Assembly (NCBI GenBank): GCA_916610825.1
Contig: OU744451.1
Coordinates: forward strand, 26,770,207 to 26,834,206
DNA length: 64,000 bases
Direction of reading: 5' to 3'
Source: Haliclystus octoradiatus
Taxonomy: Eukaryota > Cnidaria > Staurozoa > Stauromedusae > Haliclystidae
The notes under the pieces were generated by a model that saw only the letters and a program-made list of their open reading frames with translations, had not been told where the DNA came from and did not search any database. This document shows, piece after piece, positions 46,501 to 54,519 of the stretch; position 1 is the first letter of the stretch; every line of letters begins with the position of its first letter. The position numbers were made by a program, and so were the translations under genes.

Positions 46501-48950
46501 TTAATAATGACAAGTATACAAGAAGAATATCCAGATCGTTTAATGTCATCAGTCAGCGTTTTACCATCACAGAAAGTATCCGAAGTTGTTGTTGAGCCTT
46601 ACAATAGTTTATTATCGTTAGATCAACTGATAGAAAGCTGTGATGCTGTATTTTGTATGGACAATGAGGCACTTTATGATATCTGTTCATTTAAATTAAA
46701 ATTAAAACGGGCATCATATAAAGATTTAAATGAACTCATAGCTATGGCAACAAGTGGCGTGACAACAAGCTTACGTTTTCCTGGACAATTGAATTCTGAT
46801 TTACGTAAAATGGCGGTTAATATGATTCCCTATCCACGTTTACATTTCTTCCTAACTGGCGTTGCACCATTAACTAATAAAGAGACTGCACCATTTTATA
46901 ACGAAACAGTGGCACAGATTACACAAGATTTATTTGATCCTAGACATTTAATGTGTGCATGTAACCCAAGTATGGGAAGATACTTGACATTTTCAGCAAT
47001 GTATCGTGGTAAAGTATCTATGAAAGATGTCGACAAATGTCTATGGGATATACAAGAAAAAAACAGTAGTAAATTTGTTGAATGGATACCTAATAATGCC
47101 AAAGTATCAGCGTGCAATGTACCGCCGCATGGACATTCTATCGGTGCAACATTTATAGCTAATCATACAGCAATTCAAGAACCATTTCGAAGAATTAAAA
47201 TGCAATTTAATAAGATGTTTAAAAAGAGAGCATTTCTACATTGGTATATTCAAGAAGGATGCGATTTACAGCAATTTGTCGAGGTAAGTATAAATATATG
47301 AGGTCAATTTCTCAGGTATTCCAGCCAAAGTTGAATACCATAAGTCCATGTTTCAAATTCTTTGAAAGTTGGAAATTTATTGGCAGGCGAACAGTGTCCA
47401 ATGCTGGTTAATAACAGAGTGGTGAATAATAATAATAGAGTCAAGAAAGATATCCCATTTCTGCTGATCGTTTAACAACGTGAAACTCTAAGCAACAGCA
47501 AAAATGATGTGTCTTTCTTGATTCTATTATTATTTTGACTTCAAGATGATGAATTTAGTCAGTTACTCTGAGTTTCGCGTGAGTACCCCCGTCTTCAGAC
47601 GATATATTCATAATACATTTATACATGCATTTATTCATGCATGCGTTCATTCATGCAAATTTCGCAAGGGACGATACTGTTCGTCTCACTTGCCATAATC
47701 ATTTCCTTTTTAACTTCTTTTTCAAAATAAACTCGCTAGACAAAAATACTACAATATTCGATGCCATAACAAGAACATGACATAAATATACATTTTACTA
47801 GAAAAGATCATATAGTAATGACTGAAAATAATCACAGCTGCAATTAGGTGCGATACTACTGATAAATCATAACAGGCTTCACGACAGTTTGCCAAATGAA
47901 CAGTAAAATGCAATTTCCCTTGGACAAATTCATCATCTACCATGCTAAAATATCACGAAGGTTTTCTGCGATCTGATTGGTCGAAAGAGCGTGCATGAAA
48001 TCCTAGGGTAAAACATGGCTCCGAAAACCGGGAAAAACCGCAAGCTTCAAAAAGTTTGATCTGCGATAAAATACAGAATTTATAACTTTTTGATAACAAT
48101 CCAATAAATATCTCAATAATGGCTACGATTTACAAAACGACATTTAGCTCAAGATGTTTATATTTATTGAAAAGCGTGGTGAATGAGTTATTGGTCGTGT
48201 AACATGCAAAATAAAAACACAGAATGGAAGACAATTATAGGCTACGTCACTGTTTCAAGGTTAACCTAAAATTTAAATAACAAAGACTGCATTAATTTGC
48301 TAAAGAACTATTGTACCACTTATATTACAGACGTTCTTGCATATGTCTTTCTTTATTCGACAATATCTATCTTGTTGTGGTATTCTCTTTGCTTGGTTTA
48401 TGAATTGAAATTGGATTTTAAATTGTGAATTCATGAATTGAAAATTGGCCGTCGAATGAGATTCCGACATTTGTTTTATTTTAGACAAGGGTTACCACAT
48501 GCTTGCAAATGTTTATATTCATATGTACTAAACTCGAAAATGTTGGGATACACTCGGGAAACTAAAAATCACTTGCTCGGAGCTCGTGATTTTTTAGCGC
48601 TTCACTCGTGTCTCCCAACATTTTCTCGTTTAGTAAATATGAATACAAACATGGCAAGTATGTGGTAGCCCTTTAATAATAATGGTATTCATTGGTGCTC
48701 AAGTAAAATGAAGGCAGAACTTGACTGAGTGGCCACTGCATAGAGGTGACCATTCAAACAGGTTTGTCTATATCAAAATCCTTAGATTAAAGTCAGCTAT
48801 TTGATTTGCTTTTAGGCCGATTCAAACATATCCGATTTAATGTCCGAATATCAACAATATACTGACGCAACAGTCGATGAAGATACTGTCTGGCAATGTG
48901 AAGAATTGGAAGATTCACTAGAGGATCACGATTCAGGATTTGCGATTTGA
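43445..48950 (+). CDS. Divergent beta-tubulin (5 exons, 454 aa)
   Basis: Exons: 43445-43501, 44759-44867, 45803-45913, 46331-47283, 48816-48950; sum 1365 nt. It is a GTP-binding subunit of the microtubule heterodimer. GGGTGSG falls at residues 140-146, exactly as in canonical beta-tubulin, and LNSDLRKMAVNMIP marks beta rather than alpha. Introns at codons 19/20, 55/56 and 92/93 are those of chordate genes; the fourth, before the tail (FVE|AD), is extra. Divergence: MSEI in place of the MREI N-terminus used in tubulin mRNA autoregulation, KRASYKDLNELI in place of TTPTYGDLNHLV, and a tail VDEDTVWQCEELEDSLEDHDSGFAI without the usual EGEFDEEE cluster. It is probably a tissue-restricted isotype; that is inference. 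Confidence 0.95.
43935..44180 (+). pseudogene. LINE ORF2 C-terminal relic in tubulin intron 1
   Basis: The frame reads RFKDIDLIEAIQSRFTKRII, CHERLVNLNIDRLQKRRLYF and DLILYIKIINNLV. It matches the 'IE.VQRRFTKRI...ERL..LNL..LE.RRL..DLI..YKI' tail of non-LTR ORF2 proteins. A Penelope terminal repeat interrupts it at about 44180. SSKSVHTFKSKLSSQ after the interruption (about 44452) may be its end. Confidence 0.65.
44180..44350 (+). mobile_element. Decayed Penelope terminal repeat in tubulin intron 1
   Basis: GAAACTCAGAGTCACGG (44281-44297) keeps the hammerhead GAAAC...GTC end, and TAGCTCT...CGAGCACT keeps the distal landmark. The CTGATGA and stem II part is ruined (CAGTCAGTTAC). Confidence 0.55.
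44759..44867 (+). CDS. Beta-tubulin exon 2
   Basis: Acceptor CCGTTAG|TTCTGG. It encodes FWETICREHLIECNGLLKEI to HEVE. Donor GAAG|GTAAGT at codon 55/56. Confidence 0.93.
44985..45075. mobile_element. Penelope terminal repeat fragments, inverted
   Basis: GCGATCATCAG (44986-44996) and CTGATGATTGC (45029-45039) face each other. The second continues TGCGTGA and GCTCTTTGACTC as in other terminal repeats but has lost GAAAC...GTH, so neither motif is a complete ribozyme. Confidence 0.5.
45645..45705. other. GC-rich nested hairpin in tubulin intron 2
   Basis: TCCATGC/GCATGGA pair around a three-base loop (45664-45680), inside an outer ATCCCCC/GGGGGAT pairing. The 60-base island is far richer in G+C than its surroundings. 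Origin unknown. Confidence 0.5.
45734..45756 (+). repeat. 23-bp motif shared by tubulin introns 2 and 3, copy 1
   Basis: TAAGTATCGTTGAAGGATAT followed by TAA is identical to 46273-46295. This copy ends 46 bases before the exon 3 acceptor. Confidence 0.85.
45803..45913 (+). CDS. Beta-tubulin exon 3
   Basis: Acceptor CGTTTTAG|ATAGAAG. It encodes DRRFIPRAILIDLEPGPLDG and ADLFRPDNYICG. Donor TGTG|GTAAGG at codon 92/93. Confidence 0.93.
46273..46295 (+). repeat. 23-bp motif shared by tubulin introns 2 and 3, copy 2
   Basis: Identical to 45734-45756. This copy ends 35 bases before the exon 4 acceptor. Confidence 0.85.
46331..47283 (+). CDS. Beta-tubulin exon 4 (residues 93-410)
   Basis: Acceptor CTCTCAAG|GACGAC. 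It holds most of the GTPase and intermediate domains: GAGNNWATGHNTRG, LGGGTGSGLGTL, LRFPGQLNSDLRKMAVNM, PRLHFFLTGVAPL and FKKRAFLHWYIQEGCD. Donor GAG|GTAAGT, phase 0. Confidence 0.95.
47395..47620. mobile_element. Decayed inverted Penelope terminal repeats in tubulin intron 4
   Basis: Left part inverse (GTCCAATGCTGG, AACAGAGTGG, GAGTCAAGAAAG), right part direct (CTGATCG, GTGAAAC, ACAGCAAAAATGA, TCTTGATTC). The hammerhead core at 47469 lacks three bases of CTGATGA. A further minus-strand GAAACTCAGAGTA with CTGAAGA lies at about 47555-47600. Confidence 0.55.
47640..48480. other. Tubulin intron 4, middle: nothing recognised
   Basis: AT-rich intronic sequence without exon, RNA or repeat boundaries that I can support. 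Confidence 0.4.
48487..48673. repeat. Foldback MITE in tubulin intron 4
   Basis: The left arm (AAGGGTTACCACATGCTTGC, ATATTCATATGTACTAAAC, GAAAATGTTGGGA) pairs with the right arm (TCCCAACATTTTCTCG, TTTAGTAAATATGAATAC, GGCAAGTATGTGGTAGCCCTT). Arms are about 65-70 bp with a short centre. Confidence 0.7.
48816..48950 (+). CDS. Beta-tubulin exon 5 (C-terminal tail)
   Basis: Acceptor CTTTTAG|GCCGAT. It encodes ADSNISDLMSEYQQYTDATV and the unusual acidic tail ending GFAI. TGA stop at 48948. Confidence 0.93.
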   Translation, partial: ADSNISDLMSEYQQYTDATVDEDTVWQCEELEDSLEDHDSGFAI

Positions 48951-49590
48951 CAACAATCGGCTTATCTTATTATGATGATTGTGAAGATCTATTTAACTGA
49001 TTATAATGACCCAATTGTAAATATGCAACTACTTCCACATAAATAACACTATTGATCTGAGTTTAAAAATACTATTTATTTATGAATCATTTGTCTCAAA
49101 CATCATATAATATTAGCATTGAATTTATTGCTTTGGTAGATGTCAAAAAAGAAAGGTTTTCTAGGCATGATTGGTATGCATTTATTTCAAATATAAATCT
49201 CTTCAAAATCAATATTCCCTGCTGTAGATCTCTCTCGGAATGCCAATTCCATATTTGAGATAATTTAGTGAGCAAAGCCTATATTTGTAAATAACTATTC
49301 CTGCCAAATCGAATGTTCGTGGCCTGAGTCGAATTGCGTTAGTTTTAACCACTCGTTAAAACCTTTGCTGATCCAAGTTGATGGTAAAGAACTGAAAAAG
49401 GTTTTACTGTTAGTTTATAAGTTATGTTTTCAATTCGCCAACAATTTGAGAACCATTGAACCGTAAAATGTTATAAATTTATTGTCCTCTAAATAGAGAT
49501 GGCATTTTTTCAATACGTTGTTGTTGCAGTGTTTCAGTGCCTTGAAGTAGCAAAAATGAATGTTTGATTTTTTTGTGTTTTTCCAATTAA
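48951..49590. other. Tubulin 3' flank: nothing further recognised
   Basis: Presumably the 3' UTR followed by intergenic sequence. No certain polyadenylation signal. Confidence 0.4.
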
Positions 49591-49651
49591 TTTAATTATA
49601 TATATATATATATATATATAGTGGAAAATAGTCCAAAATTAGACATTCATT

Positions 49652-50212
49652 TTGCTACTTAAAGTTTCACGCCTAAGGGGGGTGTTTATATGAGTCGGGC
49701 TAGCACGATTGACGGTGAGACGGGCTATTTATGCCGCCTGTTTATATGGCAGTTTCATCCCACTTTCAGCCCAGCATAAGTCAACGGGCTGGCATTGATT
49801 TTCAAGCAATTTATCAATTTCATCTTTATTTTTTCAAGTTTTCCAACGAAAATAACAAATAATAAATTAAATCTTAATTAATCTTAATGTTTTTATCTAA
49901 AATGGTAAATTTATTGCAAATAATGATGTAATTTCAACATCGTCTAATTGAAGCGCTTGCGCAGATGAAGCAATGACCCGGACTGGCCCACCAAACTGTG
50001 TTTATATGGAGAACTTCCTTCTCACCCAGGTGGGATGCCACTGTCCATCAGGTCAGATCCCACCTGTGTGGGCTAGCCCGGGAACCATATAAACGCACAA
50101 CTGTAAAACAGTAGACAACAATAGTGGATGTTAATCTCACTCGAAGCTGTCTCCTCACCTTGCCGGGCTGGCCAACCTCATATAAACACCCCCTAAGCGA
50201 TCATCAGGCAAT
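49652..50212 (-). ncRNA. Hammerhead motif HHR5, split by MITE-3
   Basis: The two halves (plus 50194-50212 and 49652-49676) together give minus-strand TTGC, CTGATGA, CGC/GCG stem II, GAAAC, GTA and GCAA, the same as HHR6. The MITE and its TAA duplication interrupt stem II. Confidence 0.6.
49677..50193. mobile_element. MITE-3, intact, with TAA target duplication
   Basis: Left end GGGGGGTGTTTATATGAG and the inverse of right end CTCATATAAACACCCCC form terminal inverted repeats of at least 17 bp. TAA flanks both sides (49674-49676, 50194-50196), as in PIF/Harbinger-type insertions (TWA). The empty site is seen in the homologous repeat at 54154-54172 (GATCGCTTAGGCG). At 517 bp it has no transposase. 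Confidence 0.85.
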
Positions 50213-50350
50213 TTATTAAAGGAAAAATAATACGCGATACAGTTTGGAAATACATTTAAATAAAAAATGCAATTTTCTACTTTCTATTGTTTAAAACTGT
50301 CACAAATATAAGTTATTGTTAATTGTTCCTGTTACTTCCTGTTATATCTG

Positions 50351-50640
50351 TTAGGTTTTTAAGTTTAATAAATAAAATTTGTTTTCGGGTCTGTATTTTG
50401 AAATTAATTCTGACCTTTTGTTTGATAGTTTATTGTTAGAGCAAATTATAGAATACTTCTCTGTTAGGCAGAGATCACATTTTTTTGTTTTGTTACTGTA
50501 TGCGTTAGCAGTTGAGAGAATGGACCAAGTTATCTTGTACTTCTTCTTTTCGTCTTTAGTTGCCAAGGGTGATTGCGTCGGTACTAGTATGATGTTTGAT
50601 GTAATGATGTTAGGCGGGTGGTTCGATTTTACGTGAACAT
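50351..50640 (-). pseudogene. PLE-A GIY-YIG C-terminal segment
   Basis: KYKITWSILSTANAYSNKTK, then KCDLCLTEKYSIICSNNK with a Cys-x2-Cys pair, and SNKRSELISKYRPENKFYL. This segment ends the endonuclease of Penelope-like elements. The copy lacks most of the domain upstream. Confidence 0.75.
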
Positions 50641-50892
50641 ATAGTGGTTGGTCATCAGGTCTTCTGTAAGGCGGGAATGTTTCATTCGTGAGGTTGAATG
50701 TGACATCAAGGAAATTTACTATGTTGAGGTTTGTTTGGATGGTAATCTTAAAGGAGCAAAAATGACCGGCAGGCGCTACGCACTTAGGATCCCGTGCATG
50801 TTTATTGTTTATAACACAATGTTCATTGTTGACATGAATTTACAACAAATCAGGCCTGCGTATAACAATAGTTTCGAAGCGAGACGGTTGAA

Positions 50893-51960
50893 TTACGCTA
50901 AGCATAAATTCAACTTGAGCTCGCATCGGTCGCCGGTCAATTTTGCCCCTTTAAGGCCTTGCTCTTTGAATATTTTGGAAATTCTTTTCTTTATTTTTTC
51001 CAGTTGTTGACCAGATTTGTTCTCAAAGACTGTCAGGCCGTCGTCTCTGTAAAGGTCAGTATTTTCCTGCCCGTAAGTTTTTCTAGTTTGCTTAAAATGA
51101 ATAGTCCAACTAATTCGCATATTTCGGCATCATCAAACTACCCTATGGTGGCGTCGAATAGATTGCTATTGCTTCTCTTTACCCATGCTTCATTGCTATC
51201 CAATAGTACTAATTTTCGTGCGTGCATAATGATTTGGCGTTCGTCTTCTGAAATCGGTGTGAAATTCTTTGCAAAATTAATTGCGTTTTCCAGGAGTTTT
51301 TCATTAATTGATGGATAAAAACTTTCTTGTTGTAGAGCATTCTTGTTTATTTTTAATATTAATAAACCAGTCTATTACTGAAAATCAATTCTTTCATTGG
51401 TTGAAATTTGTTTTCGATTTTATTCGGTTAAGAATATTATCTAATATGGTTTTGCTTACTCTACTAATTTCATTTTTAGCTGGGTTAATAAGCCTGCACG
51501 TGGGTTTATTTCCGAAGATTTCCTTGTGGTTCTTTAGTGTAATAAACGCTTACCTTGGTGCGAGGCTTTCTGATCTGTTATCGATTTTTAGCTTCTGTGC
51601 ACTTCGTTTTGCCTAATTGTTACTTGTCTTAACCGTTGGCTTTTTTATATGTTGTTGTTATGTTGTTCCGGAGTAGTTTTTCGTGCTGGTCTTTATCTAA
51701 CTTGTAAAAATTTGTGGTTTTATCAGCGGAAATAAAAGCTTTAAAGGAAGCCTTGATAATTTTGATATCGTTCTTTAGTTGATGCTGAAATGGGTCACTA
51801 ATGTTAGTAAATTTGATGTTCTTTGTAACGCTCATTAGTTCTTCTTCGAATTTGTCCATACTATCAAGTTGCGGTGGGCATCTCTTTGACTTAAATCTAT
51901 AGTGCTTGTCGCCGGTATCCTCATTCTCGCTACTGGCATCGCTACTGTCGTAGAAAAAAG
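50893..51960 (-). pseudogene. PLE-A N-terminal region and reverse transcriptase
   Basis: Going down the minus strand: SENEDTGDKHYRFKSKRC, then NIKFTNISDPFQHQLKNDI and HEKLLRNNITTTYKKANG. After a frameshift come [49 protein letters not shown] (as FYPSINEK) and ELVGLFILSKLEKLTG. LYRDDGLTVFENKSGQQLEK carries the catalytic aspartates. Stops near 51380 and 51130 break it. Confidence 0.75.
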
Positions 51961-52649
51961 CCTTCCATCACATTCTTTTTACAACACTTTCAATTTTCCT
52001 ATTAATTGTTTCAAGTATGTATGTCGGACCACCCGCCAAACATCATTAAACAACCACTAACATTAATTAACCAGCGACTATCAAACCTACCATGCAATGA
52101 AGAAATTTTCGACAAATCAAAACAACAGTACGAGGCAGCACAACAGTGCAGTGGATATAAAAATGAAGTACAGCCCAAGCGTACCGTCAAACAAGAGCAG
52201 AAATAAAAGAGGTAGAAAAGTAATTTGGTTTAATCCACCTAATTAACCTTTGTGTCGATAACATATTCCTGAAATTTTTAAAGAAGCATTTTCCAAAGAC
52301 GATATTTTCCACTGCACAGAAAATTCAACCTTAACAACGTCAAAGTCAGCTACAGCTGTACGTAGAACATGCAATCAATTATAACGCGCCATAACAGTAA
52401 AATAACTAACCAATAACAGCACAACAATACATTCTACAACGAAAATACTACTACGAAAGATAACAACGATGAGCAAAATTACATAGAATTAACTGAGGAA
52501 ACCTCTAAGCAACGGTACACACAACATTCTCTCTTTAAGACTGAACTATCTAAGCAAGTCTGGCAACTAAAAGACGAAAAGTAGAAGTACAAGATAACTT
52601 GGTCCATTCTCTCAACCGCTAACGCATACAGTAACAAAACAAAAAAATA

Positions 52650-53886
52650 GCTCCACTACGCTCGGACTCATAGTGAATGATATAATAATCAAAATAAACC
52701 AATTGAAATCAAATTCAATAGAGTATCAAATCAATCAAATCATCATGCAAAGAAAAAAAAATCAACTTCAATCAAATGAAATAAAATAAATTAAAACTAT
52801 ATCCAAATAATATAATAATATAAAGAAAAATATATCCAAATAATAAATCAAATAAAAAAAGAAAATGATGGTAATGCAGACCGATGGGATTGAACTCCAA
52901 CCCCATGGGCCTGATGCAGACGCTCCACCCCTAGACCATACCAAAATAGAATTAACGAAATGATTTTCACTACTCATAATACAGGTGTGAGTTGTATGAC
53001 GTGCGAAATTGTCTCCTCTTAAGCTGATGTCGCAGCAGAATTAAGAAATTTTAATAACAACTTTAAAGAATGGAAACAACAAATGACTATGAAAACTATT
53101 ACCAGAAGAATATTTATTTCTCACTAATTATACTAGGGACCTAGCGCAATTTTGATCTACAGCAAATGATGTGAAATTTTCCGTTCGGAGTATCTCCTTG
53201 TTATTGTTGTCGCATGGAAAAACTGATTTAAATAGTCTAGACTTTAGAATTTATTCCAAATAAAACCATGACGACTGGCTTAGCAGTTTAATGTAAAAAA
53301 TAACTTCAGAAAACAATATAAACAATAAATTTATAACACTGCCTTGTCTAAGCCCGCAAACAAATGATGAATTGTCGGTTTAAAAGTTCTCACGGTCAAA
53401 ACACACAAAAAAATTATTTTCGAAGTTTCAAATCAAATAGTGATGTTACAGAACCTTAATTATTAAACCTTTCATTAACCAATTCAATGACGAGAAGAAG
53501 AAAGCAATCATGTGTTCTACCAATGAAGAGATAATCACGATGTAACCTAATCCAGGAGTATTAGAAAACCTTTCATTTAATAATGCAATTGTAATCTCGC
53601 TAAGCTGCGAGTCGACCTTCATGACGGGCAATGGAAAATATTAATGTCAAATCCAGCTAAAAATTTGGATTTATCACACAGCTTGCCCATTGTATTTTTA
53701 ACAATAAAATGGTGTTTCTTGCGCGATCGTTTTTTGTTCGACCTTTGTTAGCACGCAAAGCAGTATATTGAACGTTATTTCAAAAGAACAAAAGAGTTGA
53801 GTCAGAAATGAAATGAGAAAATCAACGTTTCTACCATGACAGGATAGACTCAAGGTTACTTACGTAACCATGAGTCAAAAAATTAA
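52650..53886. mobile_element. Unclassified insertion in PLE-B
   Basis: PLE-A shows the uninterrupted order ACAAAACAAAAAAATGTGATCTC. In PLE-B this is split after the A-run by about 1.24 kb. The insert begins TAGCTCCACTACG and ends near a 13-bp hairpin (GACTCAAGGTTAC TTAC GTAACCATGAGTC, one mismatch, 53848-53877). It holds a tRNA-like sequence. No coding frame. The boundaries lie in A-runs, so target duplication is uncertain. Confidence 0.6.
52868..52946 (-). ncRNA. tRNA-like sequence (SINE head or tRNA pseudogene)
   Basis: The minus strand has an A-box-like TGGTCTAGGGGTGGAGC and a B-box-like GAGTTCAATCCC at tRNA spacing, and GGTA...TACC can close the ends. The T stem and the rest of the acceptor stem do not pair well, so a working tRNA is unlikely. 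A T-rich stretch follows. Confidence 0.4.
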
Positions 53887-54148
53887 AATGTGATCTCTGC
53901 CTAACAGAGAAGTATTTTATAATTTGCTCTATAACGATAAACTATCAAACAAAAGGTCAGAATTAATTTCAAAATGCAGACGTGAAAACAAATTTTATTT
54001 ATCAAACTTAAAAACCTAACAGATGTAACAGGAAGTAACAGGAACAATTAACAATATTACTGACAGTTTTAAACAATAGAAAGTAGAAAATAGCATTTTA
54101 TTTCAATGTAATTCCAAACAGTATCGCGTATTATTTTTCCTTTAAAAA

Positions 54149-54190
54149 ATTGCCTGATGATCGCTTAGGCGTGAAACTTTAAGTAGCAAA
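54149..54190 (+). ncRNA. Hammerhead ribozyme motif HHR6 (PLE-B 3' repeat)
   Basis: CTGATGA (54154-54160), stem II closed by CGC/GCG with a short loop, GAAAC (54173-54177), and GTA (54183-54185). Stem I TTGC (54150-54153) pairs with GCAA (54186-54189). Relative to HHR1 both strands of stem I have changed together. Confidence 0.75.
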
Positions 54191-54391
54191 ATGAATGTCT
54201 AATTTTTGACTATTTTCCACTATTTTCCACTATATTACACGCTCTGCTGTATAGCATTGAGCACTATTACATTCAGTAAAGACAAATAATAAATATATTT
54301 ATGAAAATATGAATGTCTGATTTTTTCGTTTATTAATTATTTATTAATTTATTTATATACACATATATAAATAAATGATACCGTAACATGA

Positions 54392-54439
54392 TACCGTCTG
54401 ATGATCGTGAAATAAGCAGGTGAAACTTGGAGTTACGGA
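54392..54439 (+). ncRNA. Hammerhead-like motif HHR7
   Basis: CTGATGA (54398-54404), GAAAC (54422-54426), and GTT (54432-54434). Stem I CCGT (54394-54397) pairs with ACGG (54435-54438). Stem II is degenerate. It belongs to a further terminal repeat ending in GAGCACTTTC near 54510. Confidence 0.5.
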
Positions 54440-54519
54440 AAGGCTTTGCCTCATCTTTGTCTCAATTTTATATTATGCTCTGTTTTAACAAACATTGAGC
54501 ACTTTCACATATATGTGTT

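Larger units (their letters stand above)
49597..51960 (-). mobile_element. PLE-A: Penelope-like retroelement, decayed, minus strand
   Basis: In minus order: an N-terminal region (51960-51629) with RFKSKRCPPQLDSMDKFEE and SADKTTNFYKLD; reverse transcriptase (51616-50893) with [20 protein letters not shown] and LYRDDGLTVFENKSG (Penelope RT has the YRDDGL-type catalytic site); the end of a GIY-YIG endonuclease (50566-50351) with CDLCLTEKYSIICSNNKLS and RPENKFYLLNLK; then a 3' terminal repeat with a hammerhead motif split by MITE-3; and a (TA)n run at 49597-49620. Stops and deletions abound. The set RT plus GIY-YIG plus hammerhead is diagnostic of Penelope-like elements. Confidence 0.85.
52006..54290 (+). 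mobile_element. PLE-B: Penelope-like retroelement 3' half, plus strand
   Basis: From SDHPPNIIKQPLTLINQRLS (about 52025) and NEEIFDKSKQQYE it reads through NKSRNKRGRKVIWFNPPN and the GIY-YIG region (broken) to YKITWSILSTANAYSNKTK (about 52590). An insertion (about 52650-53886) separates this from KCDLCLTEKYFIICS (about 53887). The 3' repeat with hammerhead HHR6 follows and ends near GAGCACTATTA (54275). It faces away from PLE-A with only about 50 bp between them and is nearly identical to PLE-A in the shared C-terminal part. Confidence 0.8.

Noticed and set aside
47465..47505. Hammerhead ribozyme in tubulin intron 4
   Set aside because: CTGATGA has lost three bases and the cleavage triplet reads GCA; this is a decayed copy.
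52868..52946. Functional tRNA gene
   Set aside because: A and B boxes are recognisable but the T stem and acceptor stem do not pair, so it is more likely a SINE head or pseudogene.
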